A stretch of 64,000 bases of DNA from Streptomyces cellulosae (GCA_014655195.1 BNBH01000029.1:1-64000), one strand, 5' to 3'; counted from the first letter of the stretch, positions 18,862-28,157 are shown. A program made the numbers and translations. The notes: generated from the sequence alone by a model not told the origin.

Positions 18862-19887
18862 CTAGAAGACCGACTCCGCCTCGTCCATGCGGTCCTTCGG
18901 GACCGTCTTCAGTTCCGTGACCGCCTCCGCGAGCGGGACCATCACGATGTCCGTGCCGCGCAGGGCGGTCATCCTGCCGAAGTCGCCCCGGTGCGCGGCC
19001 TCCACCGCGTGCCAGCCGAAGCGGGTGGCGAGGACGCGGTCGTAGGCGGTGGGGACGCCGCCGCGCTGGACGTGGCCGAGGATGACCGGCTTGGCCTCCT
19101 TGCCGAGGCGCCGCTCCAGCTCGTACGCCAGGGCCGTGCCGATGCCCTGGAAGCGCTCGTGGCCGAACTTGTCGATCTCGCCCTTGCCGTAGTCCATGGT
19201 GCCCTCGGCCGGGTGGGCGCCCTCGGCGACGCAGATCACCGCGAACTTCTTGCCCCGGTCGAAGCGCTCCTCGACCATCTTGACCAGCTGGGCCGGGTCG
19301 AAGGGACGCTCGGGCAGGCAGATGCCGTGGGCGCCGGCCGCCATGCCGGACTCCAGGGCGATCCAGCCCGCGTGCCGGCCCATGACCTCGACGACCATCA
19401 CCCGCTGGTGCGACTCCGCGGTGGTCTTCAGGCGGTCCATCGCCTCGGTGGCGACGCCGACGGCCGTGTCGAAGCCGAAGGTGCGGTCCGTGGAGGAGAT
19501 GTCGTTGTCGATCGTCTTGGGGACGCCGACGACGGGCAGACCGGCGTCGGACAGCATGCGGGCCGCCGTCAGCGTGCCCTCGCCGCCGATCGGGATGAGC
19601 GCGTCGATGCCGAACTCGTGGATCATGTCGGAGGCGTTCTCGCAGGCCTCGCGCAGCCGGTCGCGCTCCAGCCGGGAGGAACCCAGGATGGTGCCGCCGC
19701 GCGCCAGGATGCCGCTGACCGCGTTGAGGTCCAGCGTGCGGTAGCGGCCGTCCAGCAGACCGGAGTAGCCGTCCTCGAAGCCGATGACCTCGTCGCCGTA
19801 GTTGTCCACCGCCCGGTGCACGACCGACCGGATCACTGCGTTCAGTCCAGGGCAGTCGCCGCCTGCGGTGAGGACTCCTATACGCAT
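18862..19887 (-). CDS. pfkA: ATP-dependent 6-phosphofructokinase
   Basis: 341 residues, committing step of glycolysis. Visible motifs: nucleotide/phosphate loop LTAGGDCPGLNAVIR, the GGEGTLTAARML loop, PKTIDNDI containing the catalytic Asp, and VEVMGRHAGWIAL. The GGEGT/PKTIDNDI combination is the actinobacterial group III type, related to PPi enzymes but generally ATP-dependent. ATG start with AGGAG 10 nt upstream. It is transcribed divergently from pta-ackA. Confidence 0.93.
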   Translation of the reverse strand: MRIGVLTAGGDCPGLNAVIRSVVHRAVDNYGDEVIGFEDGYSGLLDGRYRTLDLNAVSGILARGGTILGSSRLERDRLREACENASDMIHEFGIDALIPIGGEGTLTAARMLSDAGLPVVGVPKTIDNDISSTDRTFGFDTAVGVATEAMDRLKTTAESHQRVMVVEVMGRHAGWIALESGMAAGAHGICLPERPFDPAQLVKMVEERFDRGKKFAVICVAEGAHPAEGTMDYGKGEIDKFGHERFQGIGTALAYELERRLGKEAKPVILGHVQRGGVPTAYDRVLATRFGWHAVEAAHRGDFGRMTALRGTDIVMVPLAEAVTELKTVPKDRMDEAESVF

Positions 19888-20071
19888 CGTGCTGTGTCTC
19901 CTGGTCGCTGTCGATACCGGTGAGCCACTGCCGATTGTTTCACGTCCCCCGGAGCACCGCCGACGGCCCGATGCGCGAGCGTCCTAGCCAGCGCCGCGGG
20001 TACTGTCAAGAGGGATCCGCTCACCTGTGTGGGCGGTTTCGACCAAGCTTCGGACGAAACGGAGAGCGCGC

Positions 20072-22195
20072 GTGACCCGCAGCGTGTACGTGACCGGAAT
20101 CGACCGCGGCGACGGCCGTCAGGTCGTCGAGCTCGGGGTCATGGAGCTGCTGACCCGGCAGGTCGACCGGGTGGGGGTGTTCCGGCCCCTGGTGCACGAC
20201 GGGCCCGACCGCCTCTTCGAACTGCTGCGCGCCCGCTACCGGCTCTCCCAGGACCCCGCGACCGTCTACGGCATGGACTACGCCGAGGCCTCCGCGCTCC
20301 AGGCCGAGCGTGGCACCGACGAGCTGGTGTCCACCCTGGTCGGCCGGTTCCACCTGGTGGCCCGCGACTACGACGTGGTGCTGGTCCTCGGCACCGACTA
20401 CGCGGACACGCAGTTCCCGGACGAGCTGTCCCTGAACGCCCGCCTCGCCAACGAGTTCGGCGCCTCGGTCATCCCCGTCGTGGGCGGCCGGAGGCAGACC
20501 GCCGAGTCCGTGCGCGCGGAGACTCGCAACGCCTACCGCGCCTACGACACCCTCGGCTGCGACGTGCTGGCGATGGTGGTCAACCGGGTCGCGCGCGAGG
20601 ACCGCGACGAGATCGCCGAACGGCTCGCCACCCGGCTGCCCGTCCCCTGCTACGTGCTGCCGGACGAGCCCGCGCTGTCCGCGCCCACGGTGTCGCAGAT
20701 CGCCCACACCCTGGGGGCGAAGGTGGTGCTCGGCGACGACTCCGGGCTCGCCCGTGACGCCCTGGACTTCGTCTTCGGCGGCGCGATGCTCCCCAACTTC
20801 CTCGCCGCGCTGACCCCCGGCTGCCTGGTGGTGACCCCGGGCGACCGGGCCGACCTGGTGGTGGGCGCGCTGGCCGCGCACAGCGCCGGCACCCCACCGA
20901 TAGCGGGGGTGCTGCTGACCCTGGACGAGGTGCCCGGCGAGCGCATCCTCACCCTGGCCGACCGGCTGGCGCCCGGCACCCCGGTGCTGTCGGTGCCGAG
21001 CAACAGCTTCCCCACCGCCGAGCAGCTGTTCTCCCTGGAGGGCAAGCTGAACGCGGCCACCCCGCGCAAGGCGGAGCGGGCGCTCGGCCTGTTCGAGCGG
21101 TACGCCGACACCGCCGAGCTGACCCGCCAGGTGTCCGCGCCCAGCAGCGACCGGGTCACCCCGATGATGTTCGAGCACAAGCTGCTCGAGCAGGCCCGCT
21201 CCGACCTGCGCCGGGTGGTGCTCCCCGAGGGCTCCGAGGAGCGGGTGCTGCACGCGGCGGAGGTGCTGCTGCGCCGGGGCGTGTGCGAGCTGACCCTGCT
21301 CGGCGACGTCGACCAGATCCGCAAGAAGGCCGCCGACCTGGGCATCGACCTGGGCGACACCCAGCTGATCGACCCGGCCACGTCGGAGCTGCGCGACCCC
21401 TTCGCGGAGAAGTACGCGGCGCTGCGCGCCCACCGGGGCGTCACCGTGGAGCTCGCGTACGACGTGGTGTCCGACGTGAACTACTTCGGCACGCTGATGG
21501 TCGAGGAGGGCCTCGCCGACGGCATGGTGTCGGGCTCGGTGCACTCCACGGCGGCGACCATCCGCCCGGCCTTCGAGATCATCAAGACCCGCCCGGACGC
21601 GGACATCGTGTCGTCGGTGTTCTTCATGTGCCTGGCCGACAAGGTGCTGGTGTACGGCGACTGCGCGGTCAACCCGGACCCGGACGCCGAGCAGCTCGCC
21701 GACATCGCCGTGCAGTCGGCGGTCACGGCGGCGCGGTTCGGGGTGGAGCCGCGGATCGCGATGCTGTCGTACTCGACGGGCACCTCCGGCTCCGGCGCCG
21801 ACGTGGACAAGGTGCGCCGGGCGACCGAGCTGGTGCGGGAGCGCCGGCCCGACCTGAGCGTCGAGGGGCCGATCCAGTACGACGCGGCCGTGGAGCCGTC
21901 GGTGGCGGCGACCAAGCTGCCGGACTCCGAGGTGGCCGGGCAGGCGACCGTGCTGGTCTTCCCCGACCTGAACACCGGCAACAACACCTACAAGGCCGTG
22001 CAGCGCTCGGCCGGCGCGATCGCCGTCGGCCCGGTCCTCCAGGGCCTGCGCAAGCCGGTCAACGACCTGTCCCGGGGCGCCCTGGTGCAGGACATCGTCA
22101 ACACCGTCGCGATCACCGCCATCCAGGCCCAGTCCCCGGCCCCGAGTTCTCCGAGTTCTCCGAGTTCTCCGAGCGAGAAGGCAGCCGCCCAGTGA
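20072..22195 (+). CDS. pta: Phosphate acetyltransferase, long form
   Basis: 707 residues, converting acetyl-CoA and phosphate to acetyl phosphate. Three parts are visible: an N-terminal P-loop-like AAA domain (SVYVTGIDRGDGRQVVELG), a DRTGG domain (about 215-330), and the C-terminal PTA catalytic domain (about 365-690) with the conserved YSTGTSGSGADVDKV and FPDLNTGNNTYK. The tail is a short Ser-Pro repeat (SSPSSPSSPSEK), reflecting three copies of a 9-bp unit. GTG start has GGAGAG about 7 nt upstream; a TACTGT -10-like box lies at 20001. The stop overlaps ackA (GTGA). Confidence 0.94.
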   Translation: MTRSVYVTGIDRGDGRQVVELGVMELLTRQVDRVGVFRPLVHDGPDRLFELLRARYRLSQDPATVYGMDYAEASALQAERGTDELVSTLVGRFHLVARDYDVVLVLGTDYADTQFPDELSLNARLANEFGASVIPVVGGRRQTAESVRAETRNAYRAYDTLGCDVLAMVVNRVAREDRDEIAERLATRLPVPCYVLPDEPALSAPTVSQIAHTLGAKVVLGDDSGLARDALDFVFGGAMLPNFLAALTPGCLVVTPGDRADLVVGALAAHSAGTPPIAGVLLTLDEVPGERILTLADRLAPGTPVLSVPSNSFPTAEQLFSLEGKLNAATPRKAERALGLFERYADTAELTRQVSAPSSDRVTPMMFEHKLLEQARSDLRRVVLPEGSEERVLHAAEVLLRRGVCELTLLGDVDQIRKKAADLGIDLGDTQLIDPATSELRDPFAEKYAALRAHRGVTVELAYDVVSDVNYFGTLMVEEGLADGMVSGSVHSTAATIRPAFEIIKTRPDADIVSSVFFMCLADKVLVYGDCAVNPDPDAEQLADIAVQSAVTAARFGVEPRIAMLSYSTGTSGSGADVDKVRRATELVRERRPDLSVEGPIQYDAAVEPSVAATKLPDSEVAGQATVLVFPDLNTGNNTYKAVQRSAGAIAVGPVLQGLRKPVNDLSRGALVQDIVNTVAITAIQAQSPAPSSPSSPSSPSEKAAAQ

Positions 22196-23403
22196 GCCCG
22201 TCCCGCGTTCTCGTCCTCAACTCCGGCTCCTCGTCGGTGAAGTACCAGCTGCTGGACATGAGCGACAGCAGCCGGCTGGCCTCCGGTCTCGTCGAGCGGA
22301 TCGGCGAGCGCACCTCCCTGGTGCGCCACACCCCCCTGGCGTCCGGCGGGGAGACCCGGGAGCGGACCGGTCCGGTCGCCGACCACGACGCCGCGCTGAA
22401 GGCGATGGCCGAGGAGCTGGCCGCGGACGGCCTCGGCCTGGACTCCCCCGAGCTGCTGGCCATCGGCCACCGGGTGGTGCACGGCGGCAAGTACTTCACC
22501 GAGCCGACGGTGATCGACGAGCGGGTGCTCTCCGAGATCGAGCGGCTGATCCCGGTGGCGCCGCTGCACAACCCGGCCAACCTCACCGGCATCCGCACGG
22601 CGACCGCGCTGCGCCCGGACCTGCCGCAGGTCGCCGTGTTCGACACCGCGTTCCACACCACGATGCCGGAGTCGGCGGCGCGCTACGCGATCGACGTGGA
22701 GACCGCCGACGCGCACCGGGTGCGCCGCTACGGCTTCCACGGCACCTCGCACGCGTACGTCTCGCGGGCCACGGCGCGGCTGCTGGGGAAGGCGCCCGAG
22801 GAGGTGAACGTCATCGTGCTGCACCTCGGCAACGGGGCGTCCGCCTCCGCGGTGCGGGCGGGCCGCTGCGTGGACACCTCCATGGGGCTCACCCCCTTGG
22901 AGGGGCTCGTGATGGGTACGCGGTCCGGTGACATGGACCCGGCCGTGATCTTCCATTTGATGCGCGTCGGCGGAATGTCCGCCGACGAGATCGACGCCCT
23001 TCTGAACAAGAGGAGCGGGCTGGTCGGGCTGTGCGGCGACAACGACATGCGGGAGATCCGGCGCCGGATCTCCGAGGGCGACGAACGGGCGGAGCTCGCC
23101 TTCGACATCTACATTCACCGGTTGAGGAAGTACATCGGCGCCTATTACGCCGTTCTCGGACAGGTGGACGCGGTGGTCTTCACCGCCGGGGTCGGCGAGA
23201 ACTCCGCCGAGGTGCGTGAGGCCGCCGTGGCGGGCCTGGAAGGGCTGGGCCTCGCGGTGGACGGCGCGCGCAACGCGGTCCGCGGCGGCGGGGCGCGGCT
23301 GATCTCGCCCGAGGGGGCACGGGTCGCGGTCGCGGTGGTACCGACGGACGAGGAAATGGAGATCGCACAGCAGACATACGCACTGGTCGGAAAGAACAAC
23401 TGA
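22192..23403 (+). CDS. ackA: Acetate kinase
   Basis: 403 residues. Interconverts acetyl phosphate and acetate with ATP synthesis, completing the Pta-AckA route. Signature motifs: LVLNSGSSSVKYQLL at the start, FDTAFHTTMP, RYGFHGTSHAYV, VLHLGNGASASAV and TAGVGENSAEVRE. GTG start overlaps the pta stop, so the two enzymes are coupled. Last ~150 codons use slightly more A/T than the first part. Confidence 0.96.
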   Translation: MSPSRVLVLNSGSSSVKYQLLDMSDSSRLASGLVERIGERTSLVRHTPLASGGETRERTGPVADHDAALKAMAEELAADGLGLDSPELLAIGHRVVHGGKYFTEPTVIDERVLSEIERLIPVAPLHNPANLTGIRTATALRPDLPQVAVFDTAFHTTMPESAARYAIDVETADAHRVRRYGFHGTSHAYVSRATARLLGKAPEEVNVIVLHLGNGASASAVRAGRCVDTSMGLTPLEGLVMGTRSGDMDPAVIFHLMRVGGMSADEIDALLNKRSGLVGLCGDNDMREIRRRISEGDERAELAFDIYIHRLRKYIGAYYAVLGQVDAVVFTAGVGENSAEVREAAVAGLEGLGLAVDGARNAVRGGGARLISPEGARVAVAVVPTDEEMEIAQQTYALVGKNN

Positions 23404-23425
23404 GCAGCGGGAACCTCATTTGTAC

Positions 23426-23470
23426 ATTCCGCCAGACGGAATATTCCGGAGCGAAACAAACCGATAGGAT
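23426..23470 (+). promoter_or_regulatory. pyk promoter region with ATTCCG half-sites
   Basis: TAGGAT (23465-23470) lies 6 nt before the pyk ATG, predicting a leaderless message. Upstream is the palindrome ATTCCG-CCAGA-CGGAAT (23426-23442), directly followed by a third half-site ATTCCG (23443-23448). These would overlap the -35 region, suitable for a regulator. The spacer to ackA is only 73 bp and is AT-rich for this genome. Confidence 0.55.
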
Positions 23471-23476
23471 CGCCCC

Positions 23477-24904
23477 ATGCGCCGTTCGAAAATCGTCTGT
23501 ACTCTCGGCCCCGCGGTCGACTCCCATGAGCAGCTCGTCACTCTGATCGAAGCCGGCATGAACGTGGCCCGCTTCAACTTCAGCCACGGCTCCCACGCCG
23601 AGCACCAGGGCCGGTACGACCGGGTCCGGGCCGCCTCCAAGGAGACCGGCAGGGCCGTCGGCGTCCTCGCCGACCTCCAGGGCCCCAAGATCCGGCTGGA
23701 GACCTTCGCCGAGGGCCCCGTCGAGCTGGTGCGCGGTGACGAGTTCACCATCACCACCGAGGACGTCCCCGGTGACAAGACGATCTGCGGGACCACCTAC
23801 AAGGGCCTCCCGGGCGACGTCTCCCGCGGCGACCAGATCCTCATCAACGACGGCAACGTCGAGCTGAAGGTGCTGGACGTCGAGGGCACCCGGGTGAGGA
23901 CGATCGTCATCGAGGGCGGCGTCATCTCCGACCACAAGGGCATCAACCTGCCCGGCACGGCCGTGAACGTCCCCGCGCTGTCCGAGAAGGACGTCGAGGA
24001 CCTGCGGTTCGCCCTGCGGATGGGCTGCGACCTGGTCGCCCTGTCCTTCGTCCGGGACGCGAAGGACGTCGCCGACGTCCACCGCGTGATGGACGAGGAG
24101 GGCCGCCGCGTCCCCGTCATCGCCAAGGTGGAGAAGCCGCAGGCGGTGGAGAACATGGAGGACGTCGTGATGGCGTTCGACGGCGTGATGGTCGCGCGTG
24201 GCGACCTGGCGGTCGAGTACCCGCTCGAGAAGGTCCCCATGGTGCAGAAGCGCCTGATCGAGCTGTGCCGGCGCAACGCCAAGCCGGTGATCGTGGCGAC
24301 CCAGATGATGGAGTCGATGATCACCAACTCCCGTCCGACCCGCGCCGAGGCCTCCGACGTGGCCAACGCGATCCTCGACGGCGCGGACGCGGTCATGCTG
24401 TCGGCGGAGTCCTCGGTCGGCGCGTACCCGATCGAGACGGTCCGGACGATGTCGAAGATCGTCCAGGCGGCCGAGCAGGAGCTGCTGTCCAAGGGCCTGC
24501 AGCCGCTGGTGCCGGGCAAGAAGCCGCGCACGCAGGGCGGTTCGGTGGCCCGCGCGGCCTGCGAGATCGCCGACTTCCTCGGCGGCAAGGGCCTGGTGGC
24601 CTTCACCCAGTCCGGCGACACGGCCCGCCGCCTGTGCCGTTACCGCGTCGCGCAGCCGATCCTGGCGTTCACCACGGACGAGTCGACCCGTAACCAGCTC
24701 ACGCTGAGCTGGGGCGTGGAGCCGTACGTGGTGCCGTTCGTGAACAGCACCGACGAGATGGTCGCGCTGGTGGACCAGGAACTGGTCCGCCTGAGCCGCT
24801 TCAACGAGGGCGACATCGTGGTCATCACCGCCGGCTCCCCGCCCGGCGTCCCCGGCACCACGAACATGGTCCGCGTCCACCACCTGGGCGAGGCGACCGC
24901 CTGA
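23477..24904 (+). CDS. pyk: Pyruvate kinase
   Basis: 475 residues, typical single-length pyruvate kinase. MRRSKIVCTLGPA start, substrate Arg and FNFSHG, ADLQGPKIRLE, catalytic Lys/Glu in IAKVEKPQAVENM, and the MAR...ATQMMESMITNSRPTRAEASD region are all present. The C-terminal domain follows from about residue 350. Its own promoter lies between it and ackA. It ends at a strong terminator at 24927-24960. Confidence 0.96.
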   Translation: MRRSKIVCTLGPAVDSHEQLVTLIEAGMNVARFNFSHGSHAEHQGRYDRVRAASKETGRAVGVLADLQGPKIRLETFAEGPVELVRGDEFTITTEDVPGDKTICGTTYKGLPGDVSRGDQILINDGNVELKVLDVEGTRVRTIVIEGGVISDHKGINLPGTAVNVPALSEKDVEDLRFALRMGCDLVALSFVRDAKDVADVHRVMDEEGRRVPVIAKVEKPQAVENMEDVVMAFDGVMVARGDLAVEYPLEKVPMVQKRLIELCRRNAKPVIVATQMMESMITNSRPTRAEASDVANAILDGADAVMLSAESSVGAYPIETVRTMSKIVQAAEQELLSKGLQPLVPGKKPRTQGGSVARAACEIADFLGGKGLVAFTQSGDTARRLCRYRVAQPILAFTTDESTRNQLTLSWGVEPYVVPFVNSTDEMVALVDQELVRLSRFNEGDIVVITAGSPPGVPGTTNMVRVHHLGEATA

Positions 24905-24926
24905 CCCGGCACACCGGTCCGACGCC

Positions 24927-24960
24927 CGAGGGCGCCCCCTGCGAACAGGGGGCGCCCTCG
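24927..24960. terminator. Strong hairpin after pyk
   Basis: A perfect 15-bp stem (24927-24941 with 24946-24960) closed by a CGAA tetraloop, 23 bp after the pyk stop and just before the convergent gene ending at 25004. No T-run, as usual in this genome. Confidence 0.85.
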
Positions 24961-25003
24961 GTGTCGCGGCTCCCGGGGTGGTCCTGGTGCGGCCCGGTGA
25001 CGC

Positions 25004-26311
25004 TCAGTCGGTGACGTACTGGTGGAGTCCCGGCACGTGCAGGGTGCCGCCGAACTGACCGGCCTGCTGGACCGTGACCTTGGTGAAGTAGATCAGCGGG
25101 ATGTTCAGCGGCGGCGGGTTCTCCGGGTCGAACGTGATCGGGATCAGCCCCAGCAGGTTGCCGGAGATGCTCTCGGTGTACATCACGGTGTCGCCGTCGC
25201 GGATGGTCGACGTCGAACCCTTGGCGGCCTGGACGTGGTACGTCTTGCCGGACTGCTTGTCCTTGACCGTCTGGTGCAGGTCGCCGATGTCGGTGCCGTC
25301 GGAGACCACGTACTTCAGGACCTTCTTCGTGGTGCCGTTGGCGGTCCGCACCTCGACGACGCCCTTGTAGTCGGCGCCCTTCAGCAGCAGCGAACTGGCG
25401 TTCAGGAACCAGGGATCGTCGGGCAGCGGGACCTTGTTGTCGACCCCGCCCTCGTCGTCGGTGGCGACCGGGCAGTCCTCGAGGGCCATCCCGGACTCGG
25501 GGACGCTGGGCGAGGCGGTGGCCTCGGGCTCCTTCGTCTCCTCCTTCACGGCCTCCTCGGCCTGCTCCGTGGCGTCCTGCGCCGCGTCGCCGACCTCGTC
25601 GAGGACATCCCCGGCGTCCTTCTCCGCGGGCTTCTGCGGGGCCTCCTCGCCCTTCTCCTCCGTCTCCCCTGCGGGGGCGGACGACGACGCTGAGGCGGAC
25701 GGGCTGGGACTGGGGGTTTCCTCCGCCTTCTCGCCGGGGGTGAAGACGTCCTTGATGGCGTCCCCGATCTCCTCCAGCAGGTTCTTGTCGGTCTGCGACG
25801 GGGACGGAGCGGGCTCGGTGTCCGCCGCCTGTCCGCCCGCGGTCGCGGAGGGCGAGGGCGTGGGCTCGGCCTTGTCGTCGGAACCTGAATCCGGCGAAGA
25901 GTCCGATCCCTTGTCCGCGTCCTCCTCCGGGGCCTCCTGGGCGGGAGCCGTGGTCGGGTCCGCCGAGGGCTCCTTCTCGTCCTCCGAGGCGCTCTCGGTG
26001 GCGGACGGCGTGGGCGACGCGCTCGCGTCCCCCTTCTCCGCCTTCTCCGCCTCCTCGATGGCCTCCAGGCACTCCTTGAACTCGTCGGCCGTGAGACTCC
26101 GCGACGACGGCTGGTCGTCGGCCTGGGCGAGCGTCGGGGTGAAGCCCATCCCCATCAGGACCGCGGTCGGCATCGCCGCTATGGCTATCGCCTTGCCCGC
26201 GGGCATGTGGAACCTGGTGAACAGCGGCTTCTTGGGTGCCGCGTGTCGCGGCCCGGTTCTCACACGGGACGCCTCCACATCAGCCCCGTGGGTCACCTCG
26301 TCAGCCGGCAC
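25004..26311 (-). CDS. Secreted protein with long acidic Pro/Ser-rich linker, function unknown
   Basis: 435 residues. After a basic head (PKKPLFTRFH) there is a hydrophobic segment (IAIAAMPTAVLMGMGFTPTLAQA) reading as a Sec signal. Residues ~65-270 are low-complexity (Glu, Pro, Ser, Thr, Ala, Asp). The C-terminal ~160 residues form an ordered domain (LEDCPVATDDEGG to LHVPGLHQYVTD). I do not recognise the domain. GTG start overlaps the preceding gene's stop by 11 bp and has GGGAGG close upstream; a start further downstream cannot be excluded. Last gene of the 27631-25004 cluster. Confidence 0.7.
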   Translation of the reverse strand: MPADEVTHGADVEASRVRTGPRHAAPKKPLFTRFHMPAGKAIAIAAMPTAVLMGMGFTPTLAQADDQPSSRSLTADEFKECLEAIEEAEKAEKGDASASPTPSATESASEDEKEPSADPTTAPAQEAPEEDADKGSDSSPDSGSDDKAEPTPSPSATAGGQAADTEPAPSPSQTDKNLLEEIGDAIKDVFTPGEKAEETPSPSPSASASSSAPAGETEEKGEEAPQKPAEKDAGDVLDEVGDAAQDATEQAEEAVKEETKEPEATASPSVPESGMALEDCPVATDDEGGVDNKVPLPDDPWFLNASSLLLKGADYKGVVEVRTANGTTKKVLKYVVSDGTDIGDLHQTVKDKQSGKTYHVQAAKGSTSTIRDGDTVMYTESISGNLLGLIPITFDPENPPPLNIPLIYFTKVTVQQAGQFGGTLHVPGLHQYVTD

Positions 26312-26870
26312 TGTGCCTCCCGTTCGCCCCGTTCGCCGGGCTCGTTCCTGACAGATCGTTCGGCTCACCCGTCGCCGCGGCGCCCTCTGCGGGGCCGGAG
26401 ACCGTGGATTCGGGGAAGGCGCTCTCGGGTGCGCCGCCGTGCACGCCCGCGTCCGCCCGCAGCTCCTGCTCGGGCGGCTCGCCCGGCACCCAGGACACGG
26501 CCATCGCCCCGCCCACGAGGGCGAAGAGGAAGCCGATGAGGAAGCCGCCGAGGTTCGACACGGGGATGGACACCAACGCCAGCAGAATCGCCGCGACACC
26601 CGCGAAGACGCGGATGTGCTTCTGGAACCAGAGGCTGACGCCGAGGACGACGAGCAGCACGCCGATGATCAGGGACCCGGCGCCCGCGGTGGTCGCCATC
26701 GCCAGGGTCAGGTGACCGATCTGCAGGTTCGCGTACGGGAAGTAGGCGATGGGGAGTCCGCCGATGATGATGAACAGACCGGCCCAGAAGGGCCGCTGGC
26801 CACGCCAGGCGCGGAACTGCAGCCGTCGGCGGATGAACTGGCCGGAGGCGGCAGGAGTCTCGGCGCTCAT
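26301..26870 (-). CDS. DUF6114-type membrane protein
   Basis: 189 residues. Four hydrophobic helices are visible: PFWAGLFIIIGGLPIAYFPY, TTAGAGSLIIGVLLVVLGV, VFAGVAAILLALVSIPVSN and LGGFLIGFLFALVGGAMAV, then an acidic C-terminal tail. It matches the DUF6114 proteins that accompany DUF6230 genes in Streptomyces (recognised from memory). ATG start at MSAETPAASG. Lies between DUF6230 upstream and the secreted acidic protein downstream. Confidence 0.75.
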   Translation of the reverse strand: MSAETPAASGQFIRRRLQFRAWRGQRPFWAGLFIIIGGLPIAYFPYANLQIGHLTLAMATTAGAGSLIIGVLLVVLGVSLWFQKHIRVFAGVAAILLALVSIPVSNLGGFLIGFLFALVGGAMAVSWVPGEPPEQELRADAGVHGGAPESAFPESTVSGPAEGAAATGEPNDLSGTSPANGANGRHSAG

Positions 26871-26986
26871 GGAAAACAGCTCCCTGGATGGCGTTGCTGT
26901 GGTGGTGATGTGCGCCGCGCGTGAAAGCGCGGCGGGAAGGTGGACGGGCGGGGGCGCCACCGGCTCCCCCGCCCGTCAGCGAGTGC

Positions 26987-27631
26987 TTAGTAGCACTCCT
27001 TGACGCCCGTCGAGAGCGACATCTTCAGGCCGCTGAGCTTGAAGGTTCCGGCGGTGGTCGCCCACGCCGTCTGCTTCACGTCCTTCAGCACGGCCTTGTC
27101 GGCCTGCTGCGCGAACCCGAAGGGGTTGGCCTGCTTGTTCGCTACCTCGCCCTGCTTCATGCCCGGACCCTTGTTGGCATCCTTGGCGGCCACACCGATG
27201 TCGATGTTCGTGAACGTCGCATCGGCGTTCAGCTCGGCGACGTCGATGTACAGGTTCTGGGCCTTGACCGGCTCGGCACCGTCGCCGGCACGCAGGATCA
27301 GGCTGACGTTCCCGAGCACCGGAATGTTCGGGGTCACGACCGACTGGCACAGGCTCTTGATGGTCGCGGACTTGAACGCCGAGACCGCGACGGGGTGAGC
27401 CGTCTTCTTGCCGTCGAGGGTGTAACCCTCGTCCAGAGCGCCGTACTGCGAGAAGCCCTCGCCGACGAGCTCCTTCGTGGTGACCTTGAACGACTGGCCG
27501 GAAACGCTGAACGACGCCGCGAGGGCGCCCTGCGCGAGAGCGACACCTATGCACGCCGTGGCGGCCACGCTGGGCACCATGACCACAGCGAACCGCTTCC
27601 ATCTGGTCCCGCCACGCACCTGGGACTCCAT
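26987..27631 (-). CDS. DUF6230-type secreted protein (older annotation: cholesterol esterase)
   Basis: 214 residues. Signal peptide MESQVRGGTRWKRFAVVMVP continuing through a hydrophobic core to ALAASFSVS. The mature part is a beta-rich domain with NIPVLGNVSLILRAGD and a terminal KECY. Homologues in Streptomyces carried the label cholesterol esterase, but no Ser-His-Asp lipase motif is visible, so I would not use that name. Strong ribosome site GAAGGAGG 4 nt before the ATG. First gene of the three-gene cluster, whose upstream region has two palindromes. Confidence 0.75.
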   Translation of the reverse strand: MESQVRGGTRWKRFAVVMVPSVAATACIGVALAQGALAASFSVSGQSFKVTTKELVGEGFSQYGALDEGYTLDGKKTAHPVAVSAFKSATIKSLCQSVVTPNIPVLGNVSLILRAGDGAEPVKAQNLYIDVAELNADATFTNIDIGVAAKDANKGPGMKQGEVANKQANPFGFAQQADKAVLKDVKQTAWATTAGTFKLSGLKMSLSTGVKECY

Positions 27632-28012
27632 ATTTCCTCCTTCTCGGACGTACATCTCCTGTCCTGGCTCGCCGCCTTGACCGGCGGCCGAGTCGGGCAG
27701 GGATGGGAGAAGTGCTACGTCCTCGGGAAGGAGAGCGCCCGCATTCGGCGACGCGAGGTACGCGCCCGAATCACCGGCGTTCACCCCCGAGCGACAACCA
27801 CTGGTCGCGCCTGACACGCATCACGCACAACCCTGCTGGACAGGCTTCGCCGGGCGGGCGAAGACCCCCCTGTCCAAGGAGCGACGTCATTGCCGGCGCT
27901 CCTGCTCGGTGGGGACCCAGGAGTTCCCGCGGCCCGACCGGCTGTCGGGGTACGGGTGATGGACCGAGCGTGGCCGATCGTGGTGCATTCCGGCCGCCCG
28001 CACAAGGGGGTT

Positions 28013-28030
28013 CGTTACTGGCTAGTAACG
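28013..28030. promoter_or_regulatory. 18-bp palindrome CGTTACT-GGCT-AGTAACG
   Basis: Perfect 7-bp arms with a 4-bp centre, about 380 bp upstream of the DUF6230 start. TetR-like or other dimeric regulator site by appearance; the regulator is unknown. Confidence 0.6.
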
Positions 28031-28144
28031 GCCGGATAACCGTGGCGCGACCCCATGGACCCGAGCGGCGACGCTGGGTGCATCGATGGGGGTGTACAAA
28101 ACAGTTGATCGATGGACAGAACCCGACAGATCAACGCCTGCGAC

Positions 28145-28157
28145 TTACTCGCAGTAA
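28145..28157. promoter_or_regulatory. 13-bp palindrome TTACT-CGC-AGTAA
   Basis: Same arms as the palindrome at 28013-28030, with a 3-bp centre. A second overlapping palindrome, CTGCGA...TCGCAG, is nested at its left side (28138-28154). Confidence 0.5.

Noticed and set aside
18409..19923. Plus-strand ORF spanning the repeat region and antisense to pfkA
   Set aside because: Overlaps a well supported pfkA gene and has shadow-like composition.
26987..27631. Cholesterol esterase function
   Set aside because: Old label only; no lipase/esterase catalytic motif is visible in the protein.
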